From Chloroflexota bacterium (lineage in GTDB: Bacteria > Chloroflexota > Anaerolineae > JAADDB01), in contig JAADDB010000150.1 in assembly GCA_013154135.1 (NCBI GenBank), forward strand, positions 1-15,266: a DNA stretch of 15,266 nt, in the 5' to 3' direction. The notes beneath the pieces were generated by a model, which saw only the letters and a list, made by a program, of their open reading frames with translations, had not been told where the DNA came from and did no database searches. Shown here piece by piece: positions 5,202 through 14,959 of this stretch. Made by a program: the position numbers and the translations under genes. Positions within the stretch are counted from its first letter, which is position 1, and every line of letters begins with the position of its first letter.

Positions 5202-6719
5202 TCACCTGCCCGGCCGGCGGCGACGGCGGCGCTTGCGCGGGGTCACGGGCGTTTGGACGTGGATGTGAACTTCGGGCAGGGTGACCTCCTCACCCACTGC
5301 GGCTTGCAGGATGTCGCGCATGGCCTTGTGGCGCGCCTCGTCCACCGGAGGCCCCTGATAGTGGGCCAACTTCTCCTCCACCAAATGCCGCAGGCGGGAG
5401 CGCTCATCCCGTTGGTCCTCCGGCAGCTTCCCCCACTGTTCCCAATTGTGACGGTCAAGCGCGGGGCCGGGCAGGTAGAGCTCCTGCGGCCAGTGTGTTA
5501 GCGTGTGCTCCCAGGTGAGCACATGTCCTTCCTCCTGAACCGCACGCACGAAGTCGTCCAGGGGGATGTCCTCTTTCACCTCCACCTCGCGGCTCAGGAA
5601 GAGCGCTTGCCCGGCCAATTCGTCGTCGAAAACCAACTTCTGGAGACTGAACAGATTCACGAAATCCAGCATCCCGGGCCCGGCTGCGCTGTTCACCCCC
5701 AGCAGGGCGGCCAGGACCATCCCTCCGTACGTCTCTGCTCCGGCTTGCATGCCCAACTCCCGCGCGTCGCTTTGGCCCAAATAGGCCTGCGTGGGCAGGT
5801 GAAGGTGTTTCCCCACCTGAACATAGGCCGCGAACACCCGCAGAGCCTCTACCGCGGTCATGGGACTGGTTGTCAGCTTCATGTGGAAGGCTGCCGGAGC
5901 TCCCCCAAAGAGCACCGGATGCCCTGGGCGGAGTGTTTGCGCCATCACAATGCCGCTGATCACCTCCGCGGTGAGGACCGTGACCGTCCCCACCGGTGTG
6001 ACCGGGCTGATGAGCCCCAACAGGGGCACCGGGACGAACTCTATGGGGATTCCCCAGTCCACGCAGTCCATGAGATTTTGGCTGGAGTCCTCGTTCCAGC
6101 GGAGGGGGCTGGTGGGACACACGGTGAAAATGCTCATAGGGCGGGCCCGCAAATCCTCCCGATCCCGTCGGAAGAGGAGCATCAACTCCCCCATGCGTGG
6201 GACACCGGTGGGCGTGAACGCGCCCGACACCACCGGCCGAGGTGTGTGGGCCAGGAGTACGTACAACCGCCACGCGTCCGCGATCTCCTGGGGCACATCA
6301 CTCGTGCTGAAGGCGGTGGAGGGATACGCGATGTGGGGGAGATGACTGACCACCCGGGCGTACTCCACCAGATCCTGCGTGGTGGGGCGGCGGCGTTCCC
6401 CTGTGCGGTGGTCCAGGATGTAGAGGGCCGATGAGGCCGGCGTGAAGTGAACCGCGTCGCCGCTGAGGGAGGTGTAAAATTCCCCCTCCCGAGTGAAGAG
6501 GTGAACCGCCTCTGGTGCCGCGTCCAGGGCCGCAGCGGCCTGGTCCGCTCGGATGAAGAGCCGTTGTTCCTTCTCGTCCACGCGGAAACCCGCGTCGGCC
6601 ATGCGTTGGAGGAGGGGAGGGTGATACACGGCAACTCCGTACACCTCAAGGACGCGAAGCGCTTCTTCCACGATGGTCTGGACGAGCGCGTCATCCAGGA
6701 AGCGAACTTGTGGGCGCAT
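5202..6719 (-). CDS. MttB/MtgB-like (trimethylamine methyltransferase superfamily) protein, non-pyrrolysine
   Basis: The 505-residue product belongs to the MttB superfamily (COG5598), whose members transfer a methyl group from trimethylamine or quaternary amines to a corrinoid protein. Supporting stretches are ALYILDHRTGERRRPTTQDL (99-118), the SDVPQEIADAWRLYVLLAHTPRPVVSG region (140-166), CPTSPLRWNEDS (201-212) and TQAYLGQSDARELGMQAGAE (310-329). These are followed by the glycine-rich AGPGMLDF stretch and the FDDELAGQALFLSREVEV segment. The frame is uninterrupted, so no in-frame UAG marks a pyrrolysine. Described non-Pyl relatives (MtgB, MtpB, MtcB) demethylate glycine betaine, proline betaine or carnitine, but substrate cannot be assigned here. 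No corrinoid protein or reactivating enzyme is nearby. The C-terminus is an odd RKRRRRRRPGR tail. AAGGAG sits 7 nt before the ATG. A terminator precedes the gene. Confidence 0.85.
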   Translation of the reverse strand: MRPQVRFLDDALVQTIVEEALRVLEVYGVAVYHPPLLQRMADAGFRVDEKEQRLFIRADQAAAALDAAPEAVHLFTREGEFYTSLSGDAVHFTPASSALYILDHRTGERRRPTTQDLVEYARVVSHLPHIAYPSTAFSTSDVPQEIADAWRLYVLLAHTPRPVVSGAFTPTGVPRMGELMLLFRRDREDLRARPMSIFTVCPTSPLRWNEDSSQNLMDCVDWGIPIEFVPVPLLGLISPVTPVGTVTVLTAEVISGIVMAQTLRPGHPVLFGGAPAAFHMKLTTSPMTAVEALRVFAAYVQVGKHLHLPTQAYLGQSDARELGMQAGAETYGGMVLAALLGVNSAAGPGMLDFVNLFSLQKLVFDDELAGQALFLSREVEVKEDIPLDDFVRAVQEEGHVLTWEHTLTHWPQELYLPGPALDRHNWEQWGKLPEDQRDERSRLRHLVEEKLAHYQGPPVDEARHKAMRDILQAAVGEEVTLPEVHIHVQTPVTPRKRRRRRRPGR

Positions 6720-6758
6720 GGCTGTACTCCTTTGTCAGGAAGTCACTGTGGGGGAGGA

Positions 6759-6774
6759 CGTGCCCTTTGGCACG
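6759..6774 (-). promoter_or_regulatory. Small hairpin in the leader of the mttB-like gene
   Basis: CGTGCC (6759-6764) and GGCACG (6769-6774) pair around a 4-nt loop, just downstream of the oxidoreductase terminator and about 40 nt upstream of the mttB-like start. No clear -35/-10 pair was found here, so how the mttB-like gene is transcribed is open. Confidence 0.3.
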
Positions 6775-6779
6775 CGTTG

Positions 6780-6820
6780 AAAAGACCCCGGGCTGTGGCC
6801 GACCTGGCCGGCCACAGCCC
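6780..6820 (-). terminator. Intrinsic terminator after the FAD oxidoreductase gene
   Basis: GGGCTGTGGCC (6790-6800) and GGCCACAGCCC (6810-6820) form a perfect 11-bp GC-rich stem with a 9-nt loop. On the reverse strand the stem is followed by GGGGTCTTTTC, giving a short U-run. It starts 10 nt after the oxidoreductase stop at 6830 and precedes the mttB-like start at 6719. It therefore likely ends or attenuates transcription between the two. Confidence 0.75.
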
Positions 6821-6829
6821 CAGGATGGC

Positions 6830-8428
6830 TCATTCCTTGAGACGTTTCCAGTCCTTTAGGATTTCTCGGGCCGCGTTGAGCCCGGGCGCGCCCATCACGC
6901 CACCCCCCGGATGAGCGCCTGACCCACACAGGTAAAGTCCCCGAATGGGCGTGCGATAATCCGCGTAGCCGGGCACCGGTCGCATGAAGAACATCTGGTC
7001 CAGCGTCATCTCCCCGTGCATGATGTTGCCTCCGGTCAGCCCGTATTCCCGCTCCATGTCCAGGGGCGTGAGGATCTGCTTGTGGAGGATGATGTCCCGG
7101 ATATTGGGCGCGTACTCGGCCAACGTGTCGATCACCCGTTCCAGGAAACTCTCCTTCACCGTGTCCCACGACCCTTCCTTGAGGTGATAGGGGCCGTACT
7201 GGACGAAGATGTTCATCAAATGCTTTCCCTCGGGCGCGACGGTGGGATCGACGACCGAGGGAATGGTGCATTCCAGCATGGGCTTGCGGGAGGGGATCCC
7301 CAATGCCGCGTCGCGGAATGCCTCCTCGATGTAATCCCGACTGGGGGAGATGTGGATGGTCCCCCGGTGTTGGGGGCCGGGTTCAGTGCCGGGATACGCG
7401 GTGAAGTTGGGCAAACCGTCCAGGGCCAGGTTCACCTTGACTACCCCGCTGTCGTAGGAGATCCTTTCCACCTCCTCCACGAACTCCGTGGGCAGGTCTG
7501 CCCGGTTGACCAGTTTGAGGAACGTGATGGCCGGGGTGGCGTTGGACGCGACCACTTTGGCCTTGAACTCCGTCCCGTCGCTGAGGGTGACGCCCACGGC
7601 TCGGCCGTTGACCACATCCACGCGTGCCACCTCCGCGTTCGTGCGGATTTCTGCTCCCAGCGCTTGTGCGGCTTTTGCCAGGGCCTGGGTCAGTCCGCCC
7701 ATGCCGCCGCGCACATACCCCCACACACCCCGGACCCCGTTCGTCTCCCCCATCACATGGTGGAAGAGCACATACGCGGTCCCGGGGACACTGGGGGAAG
7801 CAAACGCGCCGATCACCGCGTCCGTGGCCAGGGTGACTTTCAGCTCCTCCGACTCGAACCAGTAATCCAGCATATCGTTGGCATTACCGGTCATGATGCG
7901 GACGACCTCATACATCTCCTTGCCCAAGCCGCGGAACTTCCAGGCCAGCTGTCCCAGTCGGGTCAAATTTCCCGGCTTGAGGGAGCGGGGATCGGGGGGC
8001 GTCATCTCCAGGAGTGGTTCCACAAAGTCCGCGATTCGTTCCAACATGGCCTCGTACTTGGGGTACGCGTCCGCGTCCTTCTTGCTGAATTTGGCGATTT
8101 CCTCGCGGACCATCTGTTTGTTGGGGCCGAGGAACAAATAGCGACCATCGGGGAAGGGCGTGAAGGACGAGGGGTCGCGGGGCAGCATCTCAAACCCGAA
8201 CTCCCTCAGCCGGAGGTCTCGGATAATGCGAGGGCGGAACAGGGAATTCACATAAGCCAGCGTCGAGACTTTGAAGCCGGGGAAGATCTCCTCGGTGACC
8301 GCTGCACCTCCGACCACATAACGGCGTTCCAGCACCAACACATGCAGACCGGCTTTTGCCAAGTATGCGGCTGTGACCAGCCCGTTGTGGCCCCCTCCAA
8401 TGATGATGGCATCGTACGTGGTGGGCAT
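6830..8428 (-). CDS. FAD-dependent oxidoreductase, PYROXD2 / phytoene-desaturase-like
   Basis: The 532-residue flavoprotein starts with an ADP-binding Rossmann motif: DAIIIGGGHNGLVTAAYLAKAG covers residues 6-27, then the VLERR acidic end, then the GGAAVTEE motif (40-47). The C-terminal FAD-contacting block RGLYLCGSGAHPGGGVMGAPG (496-516) is characteristic of the PYROXD2 branch of the phytoene-dehydrogenase-like superfamily. The substrate is unknown; amines, carotenoid-like polyenes and other lipids are oxidised by various relatives. No phytoene synthase or other carotenoid gene is nearby, so a carotenoid role is not supported. The frame is open for 82 codons further upstream, but the ATG at 8428 is chosen. 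GAGGAGG lies 5 nt before it, and the Rossmann motif then starts at residue 6 as in homologues. The gene is followed by a terminator. Confidence 0.9.
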   Translation of the reverse strand: MPTTYDAIIIGGGHNGLVTAAYLAKAGLHVLVLERRYVVGGAAVTEEIFPGFKVSTLAYVNSLFRPRIIRDLRLREFGFEMLPRDPSSFTPFPDGRYLFLGPNKQMVREEIAKFSKKDADAYPKYEAMLERIADFVEPLLEMTPPDPRSLKPGNLTRLGQLAWKFRGLGKEMYEVVRIMTGNANDMLDYWFESEELKVTLATDAVIGAFASPSVPGTAYVLFHHVMGETNGVRGVWGYVRGGMGGLTQALAKAAQALGAEIRTNAEVARVDVVNGRAVGVTLSDGTEFKAKVVASNATPAITFLKLVNRADLPTEFVEEVERISYDSGVVKVNLALDGLPNFTAYPGTEPGPQHRGTIHISPSRDYIEEAFRDAALGIPSRKPMLECTIPSVVDPTVAPEGKHLMNIFVQYGPYHLKEGSWDTVKESFLERVIDTLAEYAPNIRDIILHKQILTPLDMEREYGLTGGNIMHGEMTLDQMFFMRPVPGYADYRTPIRGLYLCGSGAHPGGGVMGAPGLNAAREILKDWKRLKE

Positions 8429-8768
8429 AGTATCCTCCTCTTGACCGTCGTGTGCTCTGGGGGGATGTGGGCCATAGACCGTAGAAGAGATGTCAGGCGT
8501 GTGGGTCGCGGGTAAAGTCCGCCACCTGCGCCTAACCCTTTTCCTCATTGTAATCGGAAGGCGCAAGGGAGGGCAAAGCGCGGGGGATTTGTTTGGAGAA
8601 CGTTCGAAAAGCGGGTAAGTGCATAAACACTTGATGAGAAAGTGTATATTGTCCGGACGTTGGGGACCGCACATCGGGCCTCAGGCCGTGGGGACGGTCC
8701 GTGAGGTGGGGATGACCTGGGCCGCGGCCCGACCTCGCGTGGCCTGTCTTACAGGCTTGGGCGTTGCA
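8429..8768. other. 340-nt gap between the DNA methyltransferase stop and the oxidoreductase start
   Basis: No gene is supported. The gap holds a 12-nt palindrome GGGCCGCGGCCC (8719-8730) and a hairpin GCCTGT/ACAGGC around CTT (8742-8756), the latter only 12 nt past the methyltransferase stop and possibly its 3' end. It also holds an AT-richer stretch with ACACTT/AAGTGT arms (8627-8632, 8640-8645) and a tentative reverse-strand promoter (8547-8576). The long open frames across it on both strands look like GC-rich shadows. Confidence 0.6.
8547..8576 (-). promoter_or_regulatory. Tentative promoter for the FAD oxidoreductase
   Basis: On the reverse strand TTGCCC (8576-8571, 4/6 to TTGACA) and TACAAT (8552-8547, 5/6 to TATAAT) are 18 nt apart. 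Initiation would fall about 110 nt before the ATG at 8428. The -35 match is weak. Confidence 0.35.
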
Positions 8769-9692
8769 TCACGGGGTTGTGGGATTTTCCTTGGCCCTTT
8801 CCGCCTCGATCCGCGTGTGTGCCAGGCGCACATACTCCGGCTGGATCTCATATCCCACAAAATGACGCCCGGTCCGGAGCGCGGCCAAGGCCGTCTGCCC
8901 GCTGCCCATAAAGGGGTCCAACACCACTTCCCCCGCGAAGGTATACAATTGGATACACCGGTAAGGGAGCTCGACGGGGAAAGGCGCGGGATGGCCGACC
9001 GTGCGGGCCTTTTCCGCGGGGAACGTCCACACACTCTTGGTGAACTCGAGGAACTCCTCCCGGGAGATGGTGCTGGGCCGTTTGTGCGGGTTGGGCCGGC
9101 GAAAGGACGCCTTGGAGAAAACAAGGATATATTCGTGTATATCCCGGAGCGTGGGATTGCTGGCCGATTTCCAGCTCCCCCAGGCTGTGGAGGGGCTGGC
9201 AGTGGCTGCTTTGTTCCAGATGATCTCCCCTCGCATGAGGAAGCCCACATCCTGCATCTCCTGGATGATGTACGCGTGGAGGGGGATGTACGGACGGCGG
9301 CCCAGGTTCGCCACGTTGACGCACGCCCGTCCGCCGGGCACCAGGACCCGGTACACTTCCTCCCATACCCGGCGCAAAAAGGACACATACTCCTCCAGGG
9401 TCAGATCCTCGTCGTACTCCTTGCCCACGTTGTACGGCGGGGACGTGACCATGAGGTGGACGCTGTTATCGGGCAGGTGGTGCATCTGTTCCGCGGACGC
9501 GAGGATAACCCGGTCCAGGACCTGTTCGGGGATGGGGTTTTCCTCGTAGGGGATCTGTTGCTCCGTGGGCAGGGCCGCGTACAGACGGCTCCTGTAGAAG
9601 CGACTGGAATCGTGACTTTCCCTCGCGGGCGATCCGAAAGAACTGGTGTGGCTTCGTTTGCTCATGGCAGTGGCTGCGGGGAGGACCCACAC
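8769..9692 (-). CDS. Site-specific DNA methyltransferase, SPPY class (probable N4-cytosine or N6-adenine, beta order)
   Basis: The 307-residue product transfers a methyl group from S-adenosylmethionine to a base in DNA. The catalytic motif TSPPY is at 83-87 (SPPY favours N4-cytosine). The SAM-binding motif DPFMGSG is at 259-265, near the C-terminus, so the motif order is catalytic first, as in beta-class enzymes. The block GGRACVNVANLGRRPYIPLH (120-139) is typical of this family, common in thermophiles. About 28 N-terminal residues precede the conserved start. I take GTG at 9692 because GGGGAGG is well placed upstream; ATG at 9665 lacks a ribosome-binding site. No restriction endonuclease gene is adjacent, so it is probably an orphan methyltransferase with a regulatory or protective role. 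It lies 25 nt after the substrate-binding protein gene, and a hairpin covers its start region. Confidence 0.9.
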   Translation of the reverse strand: MWVLPAATAMSKRSHTSSFGSPARESHDSSRFYRSRLYAALPTEQQIPYEENPIPEQVLDRVILASAEQMHHLPDNSVHLMVTSPPYNVGKEYDEDLTLEEYVSFLRRVWEEVYRVLVPGGRACVNVANLGRRPYIPLHAYIIQEMQDVGFLMRGEIIWNKAATASPSTAWGSWKSASNPTLRDIHEYILVFSKASFRRPNPHKRPSTISREEFLEFTKSVWTFPAEKARTVGHPAPFPVELPYRCIQLYTFAGEVVLDPFMGSGQTALAALRTGRHFVGYEIQPEYVRLAHTRIEAERAKENPTTP

Positions 9693-9706
9693 GTGAGTCC
9701 TCCCCG
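9677..9706 (-). promoter_or_regulatory. 10-bp hairpin enclosing the methyltransferase ribosome-binding site and GTG
   Basis: CGGGGAGGAC and GTCCTCCCCG (9677-9686 and 9697-9706) form a perfect stem with a 10-nt loop. On the reverse strand the 5' arm contains the ribosome-binding sequence GGGGAGG, and the GTG start (9692-9690) is in the loop. The hairpin begins 11 nt after the substrate-binding protein stop. No U-run follows, so I favour translational control or a 3'-end barrier rather than a classic terminator. Confidence 0.6.
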
Positions 9707-9717
9707 GTGCATGGGTG

Positions 9718-10878
9718 CTATTGGCTCTTGATTTCCGTCCAGATCTGGTCGTACAACGTGGCCGCGTCCCCGACCGGCTCCAACCACTCCAACTTATCCA
9801 TCACCTCTTTGGGCGGGTAGATGGCCGGCTCGTTGAGGATTTCCTCGTCAATGTACTGCTTCGCGGCCTCGGACGGGCTGGCGTAATAGGTGTAATTGGT
9901 AATCGCGGCCTGGCTCTTGGGATCCAGGAGGAAGTTGATGAAGTGTTCCGCGGTGCGCTTGCGCTTGCTGGACGCGGGGATGGCCATGGTGTCCACCCAC
10001 TTCACCCCACCTTCCTTGGGGATTGCGTACCACCAAATAGCCTCATCCTTGTCCTCGTCGTACGTCTCCCACACGGCCACAAAGGCATCGCCCGACCAGG
10101 CATGGGAGAGGACCACCTCCCCCGGGATGAGGAGGGTGTCATCGTAGTCAGAGGAGTTGAACGTCTTCCAGTAGGGCTTGGCCTTCAGGATCAGGTCACG
10201 GGCCTGGAAGAGATGGTCTTTGTTCGTGTCGTTGACCGAGTAGCCCAGGTACTTGAGGGCCGCGCCGATGAGCTCGCGCGGGTCATCCAACACGTTGACC
10301 CCTTTATCCGCGTACTTCTTCAGGTGATCCGGCTCGAACAGATAAGCCCAGGAATCGGGGACCTCATCCCCAAAGGTGGGGACATGGTAGGCCAGGCCGG
10401 TGGTGCCCCACTGATAGGGAACCGAGTGCTTGTTCCCCGGGTCGAAGGGGGGATCCTTGAAGTCTTCCATCACATACTGGAAGTTGGGGATGTGGTCCAG
10501 GTTGAGTTCGGCCAGGAGCCCGAGTTCGATCATCTGGGCCACCATGTAGTCGGAGGGGAAGATCACGTCGTAGCCGGTCGCGCCAGCCTGGAGTTTGGCC
10601 AGCAGTTCCTCGTTCGACGCATACGTGTCGTAGTTGATCTTCACCCCGTAGGTCTTCTCGTACTGTTCCAGCAATGACTCATCGATGTAGTCGGTCCAGT
10701 TGAACACGTTCAACTCAGGAGCCAGCTGGACCTCCTCTTCGCCGGGTGCTTGAGTGGCTTGGGATGCCTGCTCCGGTGTGGGGGTAGGTGGGACAGGTGT
10801 CGGCGTAGGTGCTGCTCCGGGCCCACAAGCGGCCAGGACCACAAGGGCTATAAGTAGGACCGTTAGTGCGTATTTCAT
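9718..10878 (-). CDS. potD: Polyamine-type ABC transporter substrate-binding lipoprotein (PotD/PotF family)
   Basis: This extracytoplasmic receptor delivers spermidine, putrescine or a similar cationic solute to an ABC permease. The 386-residue product begins with a lipoprotein signal peptide: K2, a hydrophobic core and lipobox LAAC with C18 as the lipidated residue. A Pro/Thr-rich linker (about 22-37) follows. The mature domain opens with LNVFNWTDYIDESLLEQY, which is typical of PotD. It then has YDTYASNEELLAKL, GYDVIFPSDYMV (102-113), VPYQWGTTGLAY (153-164) and the DDPRELIGAALKYLGYS block (198-214). The ATG at 10878 is chosen over an in-frame start at 11025: AAGGAGG lies well placed upstream and the signal peptide begins there. 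No permease or ATPase gene is adjacent, so the rest of the transporter must be elsewhere. Co-transcription with the downstream methyltransferase gene is likely. Confidence 0.92.
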   Translation of the reverse strand: MKYALTVLLIALVVLAACGPGAAPTPTPVPPTPTPEQASQATQAPGEEEVQLAPELNVFNWTDYIDESLLEQYEKTYGVKINYDTYASNEELLAKLQAGATGYDVIFPSDYMVAQMIELGLLAELNLDHIPNFQYVMEDFKDPPFDPGNKHSVPYQWGTTGLAYHVPTFGDEVPDSWAYLFEPDHLKKYADKGVNVLDDPRELIGAALKYLGYSVNDTNKDHLFQARDLILKAKPYWKTFNSSDYDDTLLIPGEVVLSHAWSGDAFVAVWETYDEDKDEAIWWYAIPKEGGVKWVDTMAIPASSKRKRTAEHFINFLLDPKSQAAITNYTYYASPSEAAKQYIDEEILNEPAIYPPKEVMDKLEWLEPVGDAATLYDQIWTEIKSQ

Positions 10879-10963
10879 CGTTCTCTCCTCCTTGGACAGT
10901 TGACTGAAAGAGGGGGACTGCACATCTACCTTAGACCCATGCCCTGTGAGGGTAATACGAGGG

Positions 10964-10992
10964 CCGGCGGTGGTTCTCCCTGCCACCGCCGG
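10964..10992 (-). terminator. Hairpin after lon, probable terminator
   Basis: CCGGCGGTGG (10964-10973) and CCACCGCCGG (10983-10992) form a perfect 10-bp stem with a 9-nt loop, about 50 nt past the lon stop. The following bases on the reverse strand lack a U-run. It lies in the 162-nt gap before the substrate-binding protein gene and suggests that this gene has its own promoter. I could not identify that promoter with confidence. Confidence 0.55.
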
Positions 10993-11040
10993 TTCAATAG
11001 TACGCGAAAATCCACTCTGGCACAAATCGGTGGGGAAAAC

Positions 11041-13455
<2,415 letters not shown>

Positions 13456-13490
13456 GAGCACACCTGCTAGTTGTGGGCGTTGGATGAGCT

Positions 13491-14903
13491 TTATCTATTT
13501 TTACGCACCTGGTCGGGTAGGAGTTCCACAGGCCGGTGGTGGAGGAAGGGCAAGTCTGTCTCGTAGGCCCAGTCATCCGGCGCCAGGCGGCCGTACCTGT
13601 GTGCCCACACTTCTCGGACGGCCGCGGCCAGGAAGATGGAGCCGCAGGCACAGATGAGATCGTTGGGGCCTGCTGTGGCCAACGCGATCTCCAACGCATC
13701 TTCCACCCGCTCATGGGTGTACACCCGGGGGCCTTCCCCGGTGGGCAGGTGTTCTAGGATGTGGTGGGGTGTGGCTGCCCGGGGATGGGTGGACCGGGTG
13801 ATGTGGAGGGTGTCCGCGTGGGGCCAGAGGAGGTCCAACAGGTCGGGGATGCGTTTGTCCGCGGAGACCCCAAAGATGATGTGGAGGTTCTCGTGGGGGA
13901 ACCAGCGGTAGATGCCGTCCAGCAAGCGGATCATGGCTTCGACCGTGTGGGCTCCGTCGAGGAAGAGGATGGGTTGGCGTTGGAGCACTTCCATGCGCGC
14001 GGGCCATTTCACGTAGCGCAACCCGTCCCGGATGTTTTCCTCGGTGATGGGCCAACCCATCTCCCGCAACGTGTGGAGCGCGACGATGGCCATGGTCGCG
14101 TTGAGGGCTTGGTGCATGCCCCGCAGGCTCACCTGGACGTCCTCGTACGCGACATCTTGGGACCAGACGCTCACCCGCAGTCCCGCGGGGGTGACTTGTT
14201 CAACTCGGTAATGCCAATCCCGTCCGATGAGGAGGAGGGGGGATTGGCGTTCCTTGGCCAGGCGTTCCAATTCGGCTAGGGCTTCCGGTTCCTGCGGGGC
14301 GACGACCACCGGGACGCCGGGTTTGATGATGCCACCCTTTTCCCTCGCGATATCCGCCAGGGTGTCCCCGAGAATTGCGGTGTGTTCCAAGCCCAGGGAG
14401 GTGATGAGGGTCAGGTCGGGGTGGACGATGTTGGTGGAGTCGAGTCGGCCGCCCAGGCCCACTTCCACCACCGCGATGGGGACTTCTTCTACGGAGAAGT
14501 ACCAGAACCCCAGCGCGGTGAGGAGTTCGAAGAGGGTGGGTTTGAAGGGCAGACGTTCGACGATGGCCTGGAGTTTTTCCACACCTTCCACCCAACGGGA
14601 TTTGGGAATGAGGTGGCCGTCCACGCGCATCCGCTCGCGGAAAGTGTGCAGGTGGGGGGAGGTGTAGAGTCCCGGCCGCAAGCCTGCCTGGCGCAGGGTG
14701 CTTTCGATCATGGCCGCGGTGGAACCCTTGCCCTTTGTCCCCGCGATGTGGACCACGTGGTAATCCAAGTGCGGGCGTCCTAGGGCTTCCGCGAGGGTTT
14801 CCATGTGGGAGAGGTTCCACACTCGTTCACTGTAAGGGATGTGGCGATAGGTTGCTAGGTTTGTAAAGCTGAGCAGATACTGCAGTGCTTCGGGATAGTC
14901 CAT
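13491..14903 (-). CDS. folC: Folylpolyglutamate synthase / dihydrofolate synthase (FolC)
   Basis: This cytoplasmic Mur-ligase-superfamily enzyme adds glutamate, with ATP hydrolysis, to dihydropteroate and/or reduced folates. The 470-residue product is slightly longer than usual (about 430). Numbering from the ATG, the P-loop GTKGKGS is at 55-61. The YTSPHLHTFRERMRVDG substrate loop is at 80-96, the VEVGLGGRLDSTN motif at 146-158, and the SLGLEHTAILGDTLADIAREKGGIIKPG block at about 169-196. The C-terminal Mur-ligase domain has LDGAHT (315-320) and CGSIFLAAAVREVW. AAGGAGG lies 12 nt before ATG 14903 and 9 nt before an in-frame TTG at 14906, so either may be used. The tail past the last motif is rich in His, Pro and Leu. 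It is probably first in an operon with lon. Whether it is mono- or bifunctional cannot be read from the sequence. Confidence 0.94.
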   Translation of the reverse strand: MDYPEALQYLLSFTNLATYRHIPYSERVWNLSHMETLAEALGRPHLDYHVVHIAGTKGKGSTAAMIESTLRQAGLRPGLYTSPHLHTFRERMRVDGHLIPKSRWVEGVEKLQAIVERLPFKPTLFELLTALGFWYFSVEEVPIAVVEVGLGGRLDSTNIVHPDLTLITSLGLEHTAILGDTLADIAREKGGIIKPGVPVVVAPQEPEALAELERLAKERQSPLLLIGRDWHYRVEQVTPAGLRVSVWSQDVAYEDVQVSLRGMHQALNATMAIVALHTLREMGWPITEENIRDGLRYVKWPARMEVLQRQPILFLDGAHTVEAMIRLLDGIYRWFPHENLHIIFGVSADKRIPDLLDLLWPHADTLHITRSTHPRAATPHHILEHLPTGEGPRVYTHERVEDALEIALATAGPNDLICACGSIFLAAAVREVWAHRYGRLAPDDWAYETDLPFLHHRPVELLPDQVRKNR

Positions 14904-14931
14904 CAACGAATTTTGCCTCCTTACGATTCCA

Positions 14932-14952
14932 TCCCTTCCCTCGTGGAAGGGA
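14932..14952 (-). promoter_or_regulatory. Hairpin at the predicted 5' end of the folC mRNA
   Basis: TCCCTTCC (14932-14939) and GGAAGGGA (14945-14952) form an 8-bp stem with a 5-nt loop. It lies immediately downstream of the predicted folC promoter, so the mRNA would begin with this stem-loop. Such 5'-terminal hairpins can slow 5'-end-dependent decay; that role is inferred. Confidence 0.4.
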
Positions 14953-14959
14953 CAGGTGT

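Noticed and set aside
3894..5501. 535-codon open frame on the + strand overlapping RNase J in another frame
   Set aside because: It is extremely rich in Arg, Gly and Pro, lacks any family motif, and runs over the convergent terminator into the mttB-like gene. The RNase J frame is unambiguous.
5202..6719. Pyrrolysine-containing trimethylamine methyltransferase (true mttB)
   Set aside because: The frame has no internal UAG and the gene has no pyl or corrinoid neighbours.
6830..8428. Assignment of the FAD oxidoreductase as phytoene desaturase (crtI)
   Set aside because: The C-terminal HPGGGVMGAPG block and the sequence as a whole fit the PYROXD2 branch better, and no carotenoid gene is adjacent.
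7016..8515. 499-codon open frame on the + strand opposite the FAD oxidoreductase
   Set aside because: The opposite strand encodes a complete flavoprotein with FAD motifs and a good ribosome-binding site. The + frame has a His/Gly/Asp-rich composition typical of an antisense shadow in GC-rich DNA.
8429..8674. 82-codon N-terminal extension of the FAD oxidoreductase
   Set aside because: The extension is Pro/Arg-rich and unlike the family. The ATG at 8428 has an excellent ribosome-binding site and puts the Rossmann motif at the normal position.
8619..9731. 370-codon open frame on the + strand opposite the DNA methyltransferase
   Set aside because: It is the shadow of a methyltransferase with clear TSPPY and DPFMGSG motifs, and it has no recognisable domain.
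9715..10677. 320-codon open frame opposite the substrate-binding protein
   Set aside because: It is antisense to a clear PotD-like lipoprotein and has a Val/Gly/Arg-rich shadow composition.
10879..11025. 49-codon N-terminal extension of the substrate-binding protein
   Set aside because: It would bury the lipoprotein signal peptide. The ATG at 10878 has AAGGAGG at good spacing and starts with Met-Lys plus a hydrophobic core.
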